Assembly: GCA_963678705.1 (NCBI GenBank) | Contig: OY783205.1 | Coordinates: forward strand, 27,085,034-27,149,033 | Reading direction: 5' to 3' | From: Panorpa germanica | Taxonomy: Eukaryota > Arthropoda > Insecta > Mecoptera > Panorpidae | Length of the DNA: 64,000 nt | Shown here: positions 54,201-60,200 of the stretch, one piece after another | Layout of the letters: the number at the start of each line of letters is the position of its first letter | Position numbering within the stretch: the first letter of the stretch is position 1 | Position numbers and translations under genes: made by a program | Notes under the pieces: model-generated | Told to the model about the DNA's origin: nothing | Databases searched by the model: none | Seen by the model: the letters and a program-made list of their open reading frames with translations, nothing else

Positions 54201-57200
54201 ATGTTCAATGTGATAATTACCCGGAAGCCTGACATATTTCTATTAATCCCTATAAAAGTAAAATAATATCATTGAAATTAAAATAATTTAAAAATATATA
54301 AAACAAAAAAAAAATCTTCAAGAGGATTTTAATATAGCTTTTTTTTTTGTAAATTTTCTTTTGAGATTCAACAACGGAAACCTTATAAACATAAAAGGGA
54401 AGATTATAATTTTCGTGCTCTTGTTTTCTTATACTTATATATAAAAAAGATAATAATTATTAAATGCTCTTTGAAAATGCATTATACACCTAATTAATTA
54501 TTTCAGTACAGCGAGAATTAAGAATTAAGCTTTCATTTTATATTTTATATAACATGCAAATAAAGGAAGGAAGTCCCGAAAATTGTTAATTCATAAAAAT
54601 AGATACAGCAGCGCTGCACTCTAATGAATAGAAGCTTTGTCAAATAATTGTACTCCTCTTATAATCCTACTCAAAGTTACCGCCCTAAACTCATCTTAAA
54701 AAACTTAGCTAATAAATTTTGTTCTAAATGAGACAATACCTTTTACACAGCGCGCCGTTTTTGTTGTATGCGATTCTAATGATTCATATTTCACAGATCT
54801 TTAGGGTGGCCCTGTGCAATTTGTTATTGTGGAATACATAATTAAAAAGCGTGCTTTTATTATTAGAAATTGTTATAAAAGTGATCACCCTATTTCGTAA
54901 ATACAAAGAAAACTATAAAGTCTATGCAGTCATTAATGTGATATCTTCGTAAATCGTACAAAAAACTAATCCCAATGTAAGCTAAGACTCTGCCATCGAA
55001 TTATAATTATACGATATCATGGATTATTGAATTTAATAACTATATCTCCCATAAGGGTAGAAGGGTAGACGTTAGCTGCAATGGGATTTTATATAGATTG
55101 TAGATAATAATTACTATTTCAATATTCTCTTAATATAATAGATTTTAATTAAACTATTATTGGACTCTCTATTATATTTTATAATAGATTATATTTAAAA
55201 TATATATATAATTTATCCTGCTTAAATATAGGGTGTTCCAAAAGTGATTTAGGATTTCATTGGATGCAGTAAATCAAGCCATTTCTCAACTTATCAATTG
55301 CGATTGATTTTCTTATTATACGACACTTTATATTTCTTAATTAATAATCATTCTTTTCTTTTATTCCAGCCAAAGCTTTACCCGTCCATTGTATAGTGGA
55401 ATCCACTGCAGTTCTCCAGGAGGCGTGTTTGTCCAGATCTTCCCACTGGAGACGCCGCGTTAACATTGAAACAGACAGTTACGTCATCATCCCGACTGCA
55501 ACAGCGTTCCACGACATCGTTGCTGCTGCCCTCCAGCGACTAGGATATCCAGGAGAAGCGCTTGCAATGGCTAGAGGTAAAAAATTTCATCCACACATAA
55601 CCCCACTACCAAAACAGACTGCTAACTTCATTTCTATTCCAGGTTCTGTAGTTATAAAGAACTGGAAGGCGTTATCGCTGGACCTTATCAGTGACAACTC
55701 GTTAAGTACTGTCGGGGAAGTTCTTGGAGAGTTAACAGCGGTGGCAACACTTAGGATTACTGTTCTACGACCTCCTAGACCTCCTGGAGGACCTGTACAA
55801 CCTTCATCACTTGGAGATATTAAAGATAAACTTCTCAGGCTTCTTGTTCTTCAGTCACATGGCCTGTTGAGGTCCAGTGGATGCCCTCTTGATGAGGTTA
55901 GTTAATATATTGACTCATAAAACGCCTTCGAACTTTTGAATGCAGCAAGTATAACCGCTAATATCGTAACTGCAGACTTAAAGATGCGTCTAACATTTTC
56001 TTCATGGTTAAGGCTATATAAATGGTGTAATAACCAACATAAAATCTTTAAAATGTGATAAATAGTATATCTTTTCAACTAAAGAAAAGTCAGAGGCGTT
56101 TTTAATGAATGAAGTTGTCCATTTTGTATTCTAGAATGTCTTAATATTTACTCTGGGTGTCGTATATTGTTGAAGACGTATAAATGTGTTATTCAATTTT
56201 AATAATAAACATTAAAACTTATTTTGTATGCAATAAAATGTTACTTACAATAAAATTTATACATAAATAATTATGAATTATGATTATCATATTATTACCC
56301 ACAAGTTGACAACCCGGTTAAGTCATGCACTAGGCCACTGAAGTTGTAAGTGGTTTTAATTATTTAATTTTATTATTTTATATAATTTGTTTGATGGTAC
56401 TCTTTTACGGCAGTTACGAAATATAACACATTTAGCTTCTCTTTTTATTTGAACCTTTGAAATAGCCTCTCATTCAGTAGATTACAATAAGAAGGTTTCC
56501 AATCTCGTGAGCCTCCTGATCTTTCAATACATCCACTATATAGTTCGTATAGTTCCAATTACGAGAGTTCGGCGGTGACTCATACTTAAAACAAGTTGTG
56601 GGGTATAAACTGCCGATATAACTAAAAAGCACTTACTCGCCTATTTTTCTATAATGTATAAAGAAACGAATAAGATAAAATTCATTATCGTTTTATAGAT
56701 TTATACCGCTCTTATAACCTCTTTTAAGTATAAGTCACCGCCGAACTATCGTGATTTGGACTATATCTACTTATATGTACTTTGTTCACATGACGGATTA
56801 CGCGTGATTTGAGTAGGACAACGCAATTTGAGGACACAACGCTTCTCGCTTGCTCTCATCTGTTAAACGCGCGTAAAGCATATCCAGGGTTAAAGAGAAG
56901 CGACTCTTCCAGTAGTTACCGAAGCACCAACTCCAATTTCATGTTAAAAACAAATATGTATTAGACATTTATAGTTTCTTCAATTTTATCAAAAATTTCT
57001 TTTATATTTCTTTTAACTTGTTCTCATCTCAATGATAAACTCTTGCAGCTGCAATCAAATTATTAATTCAATCAACAGTTAATTGATAAGATGTGTGATG
57101 TCGTTTTGCACTAAGGGACGGTCCTTGTACTCATAGTTAACTTGTTTAACTTGAACAGTTAAATACAGGTAAATCGTTCGGCCAATTCAGTTTCTGATAC

Positions 57201-60200
57201 AAGATCGCCAAAATGATTACCATTATTTCTGCGAGCTGTGATAACTACGAGTACAGGAATCGGTCCTAAATATATTTGGTAAATAGTCCATTAAATGACG
57301 AATAGACAATACTCGTCGTCTTTAAAAATGTTCTACTTTCACCACTTCTCAATCCATCGTATTTTTACCTTACAACTTCTACAAATATAATTTTAAACTC
57401 TTTATAATTTTAGCTCTTAACATCTTAATATGTACTTTTTATCTATGTATGTTAATCCGGCACTAAATCACACCAATACACTTACAAATAAGCCAACTAA
57501 CCCAAACACTTATACAAATATAACACAAAAAAAAAAAATTCAACAATATCATAAAGTCACCTGGATTAAAATTTAAAACCTTGTTTAAGAATAGAACTCA
57601 AAGAGATTTATTATGTACGTATAGCGAACCAGAATACATAGAAACCTTCTAGCTGAGTCGTTATACGCAATATGTTGACTTAAAAGCCGTCCCGAAAGTG
57701 TTGTATAGCTCCCCACCGAAAGAGATGTTAAAGTAAAATAAAAATGTGAAAGAAATCTCGAGTAGGCTCTAATGTTTATTTTTAACAGGAAAATGAAGAT
57801 TACCTAAGATTTTGTTGTGTGGAGAATTTGATTTTTGTTTATTGAAAGTGGTATTACTTCGAATTCTTTTTGTTTTGTTTCTAAATAAAACTAAAGGAAT
57901 CTGTAATCTAAAGATCAACGATTTTCGAACGTAGATTCAATATCGTTCTATTTAGGATGCTCTAGTTTTGTTGTCGACGACCTTTACGTCTTTATCGAAC
58001 TTTAAATGAGCTTGTGGCTATTAGGATCTCAATTATCTAAACCACAATATTATAGGAGAATTAATTAATTATCAATTAACCATTAAAGAGATTAAAATTA
58101 TAAAAAATCAACTCAATACTTCTGTCATACAGCTGTCTTGAGCAACACAAAAAATGAACTTGATAAATAAGGATAAATAAAATTGATTACCTATTATACT
58201 ACAGTAGCCGTACAACTGATATTCAAATTTTAAATAGCTATATCTTCGTTACAACGCATATTAGCATATTTTACAATAAAAAAAACTGAAAATTTAACGT
58301 TAAGATGAGTTCACAAGCTCATTCTTAATGCTCAAGCATTTTTTCCAAATTTAAATTCATTGTTATCTACCGTAAATTTGTATAATCTCCAAGTGATAAT
58401 ATAAATATAATAAGGTAAGTGATAAATAATAATATAATAACTTCGATTTTCTTGGATAGAAGGATTATGTTCACTTTGTAAATTAAATATTTTAGAATCA
58501 CCTTGTGTTTCAATTCAACATGACTCTAAAACACAGCGTGTTATTTAGAGATTATTTCGAAAAATAAGTCATTTATTTATTCATCTTAACTTTTATTTTA
58601 TTTATATTTTAAAATTAAAAATTTGTTATCTTTTTTTTATGATTATTTTAATATTTCATAATTTATAGCTCCTGTATTTCATTTTATTGTTATATTTTTT
58701 TTATGAGATTTACTAGATTATGAAATAAGAACTTTTTTTTTTTATTAATTATTTTTAGTGTAAATAAATTGTTATTAACGTCAAAATTGTACCCGTAAAT
58801 TATAATTTAATTACTTAATTATTGGATGATAATATATTGTTTATTTTGTCATAAATTTAACTAACAATAAGAAGAGGCATTCGATGGTGTTATATGAGTT
58901 ACGACTTTTTAGGTATTAGTTTCTTAGTATCACCCACTACTTAGCTGCTACTTCAAGTTATGAACGATTCATAAATCACTTTTGAAGTAATTAAAACTCT
59001 TCAACTATCTATTGTTATAAACAATCAAAATGATTGAACCAAGACACGATTTGAAGCTAGAAAATTCTAATCTCAAACTTTATATCTTTTTTAATTCAAA
59101 TTCAGTTATTTTGCTATCTATTGTATAAGGTTGTTGCATTCTTGTTAATTAAAGATTTTTGTGGATTAAGCAAATTATAAAACCTATCTGCCAACCCATA
59201 TCTTGACAATGTAAAGAGAGACAACAGCTTTAATAAGAACAAGATTCAACGATTATGTAAATACGTAACTTCTAAGATCTTTTTGATTATGTCTCGTCAT
59301 TGTTTTGAGTTATTTGTTTAGGTATTTACATAGTTTAGGATTAAAATATAACTGTTTTAATTATATAACACGTTAATTCGGTCACAGTTATAATTTATAA
59401 CGCATTAGTAGGATTAGAAGTGTAATTATTGCAATATAAAAAAATTAGATAACGTTTTAAATTAAATAATGTTCATTATTTCACATCATGCGGTAGATTA
59501 AGATACTTCGTTTTACTACTTCACTGATAATTGTAATTCATATCTGAGTTTTAAGACTTTTTACTTAAAAAATCGTAGTAAACAAGATTATACTTGTAGA
59601 AGAACAGATTGCTCTATTTTTTGCTGTGATTAAAAAAATATTCTGTGCTCCAAAGACTATACATCAATTATTGAATATATCTAAATAAGTATACTAAAAT
59701 TATGAGTCAATATATCAAGCCAAAATAAATACACATTCCGAAAACCGCCCAAAAGGGTTATAATAGAAGCAACATAAGAGTTGAAGCAAAGCGCTCTTTT
59801 GAAGGGGTTAAATAAATATGGAAAGGGTTAAAGGATGGAAAATAGTAGGTGATCAGGTGGTGTGGGGTGAGATGGGATGTAAGGGGTTAGAGTTTTGTAG
59901 TGGGTGGTGTTTTAGGTTTTAAGACGTAACTCGCGCACGCTTTTGATCTTATTAATTCTATGAAATAATGCCTCGTAATCTTATTACAACACACTAACCT
60001 CGGAAATGTATTAAGTATTAGTCAAGAAAATCGTGAGATATTATTTATTATAGTCGTACGTAAGAACATGTATGTGTGGATGGATATATACAGCTATGAG
60101 TATATAAGAATGCTTACATATGTATATATAAATTTAGCAAAAAACGCAAAATTTTGGTGGTCGAACTCGATAATTTATTAAGATATTTTGAGGATTGTTT

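Larger units (their letters stand above)
25804..55369 (+). other. dve intron 2 (29.6 kb, 25804-55369)
   Basis: Phase-1 intron from GTAAGT to attccag, splitting the CMP domain from the N-terminal linker. It is rich in transposon debris: mariner scrap 26542-26906, MITE 30685-30891, nested LINE/Harbinger 31706-32505, foldback 33507-34260, Rep-B at 37835 and 43440, Rep-A at 40110, 45548 and 49370, piggyBac-like 41428-42268, and a TA-flanked MITE 46635-46966. Stretches with no recognised feature include 26907-29190, 29777-30684, 32506-33506, 35185-37834, 38251-40109, 42269-43439, 43861-45547, 46967-49369 and 49873-55369. Relatively GC-rich, non-repeat patches at 29200-29540, 36600-36830, 40800-41110 and 52320-52520 are candidate regulatory DNA. 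Confidence 0.8.

Noticed and set aside
55222..55245. TATAGGGTGTTCC as a mariner-type terminus just upstream of exon 3
   Set aside because: No partner inverted end or flanking duplication could be found nearby.
55396..55905. A single 169-codon ORF spanning dve exons 3 and 4
   Set aside because: It reads through the 66-bp intron and ends in intron 4; its first ATG-like codon is internal to exon 3. The spliced model restores the family sequence and correct phases on both sides.
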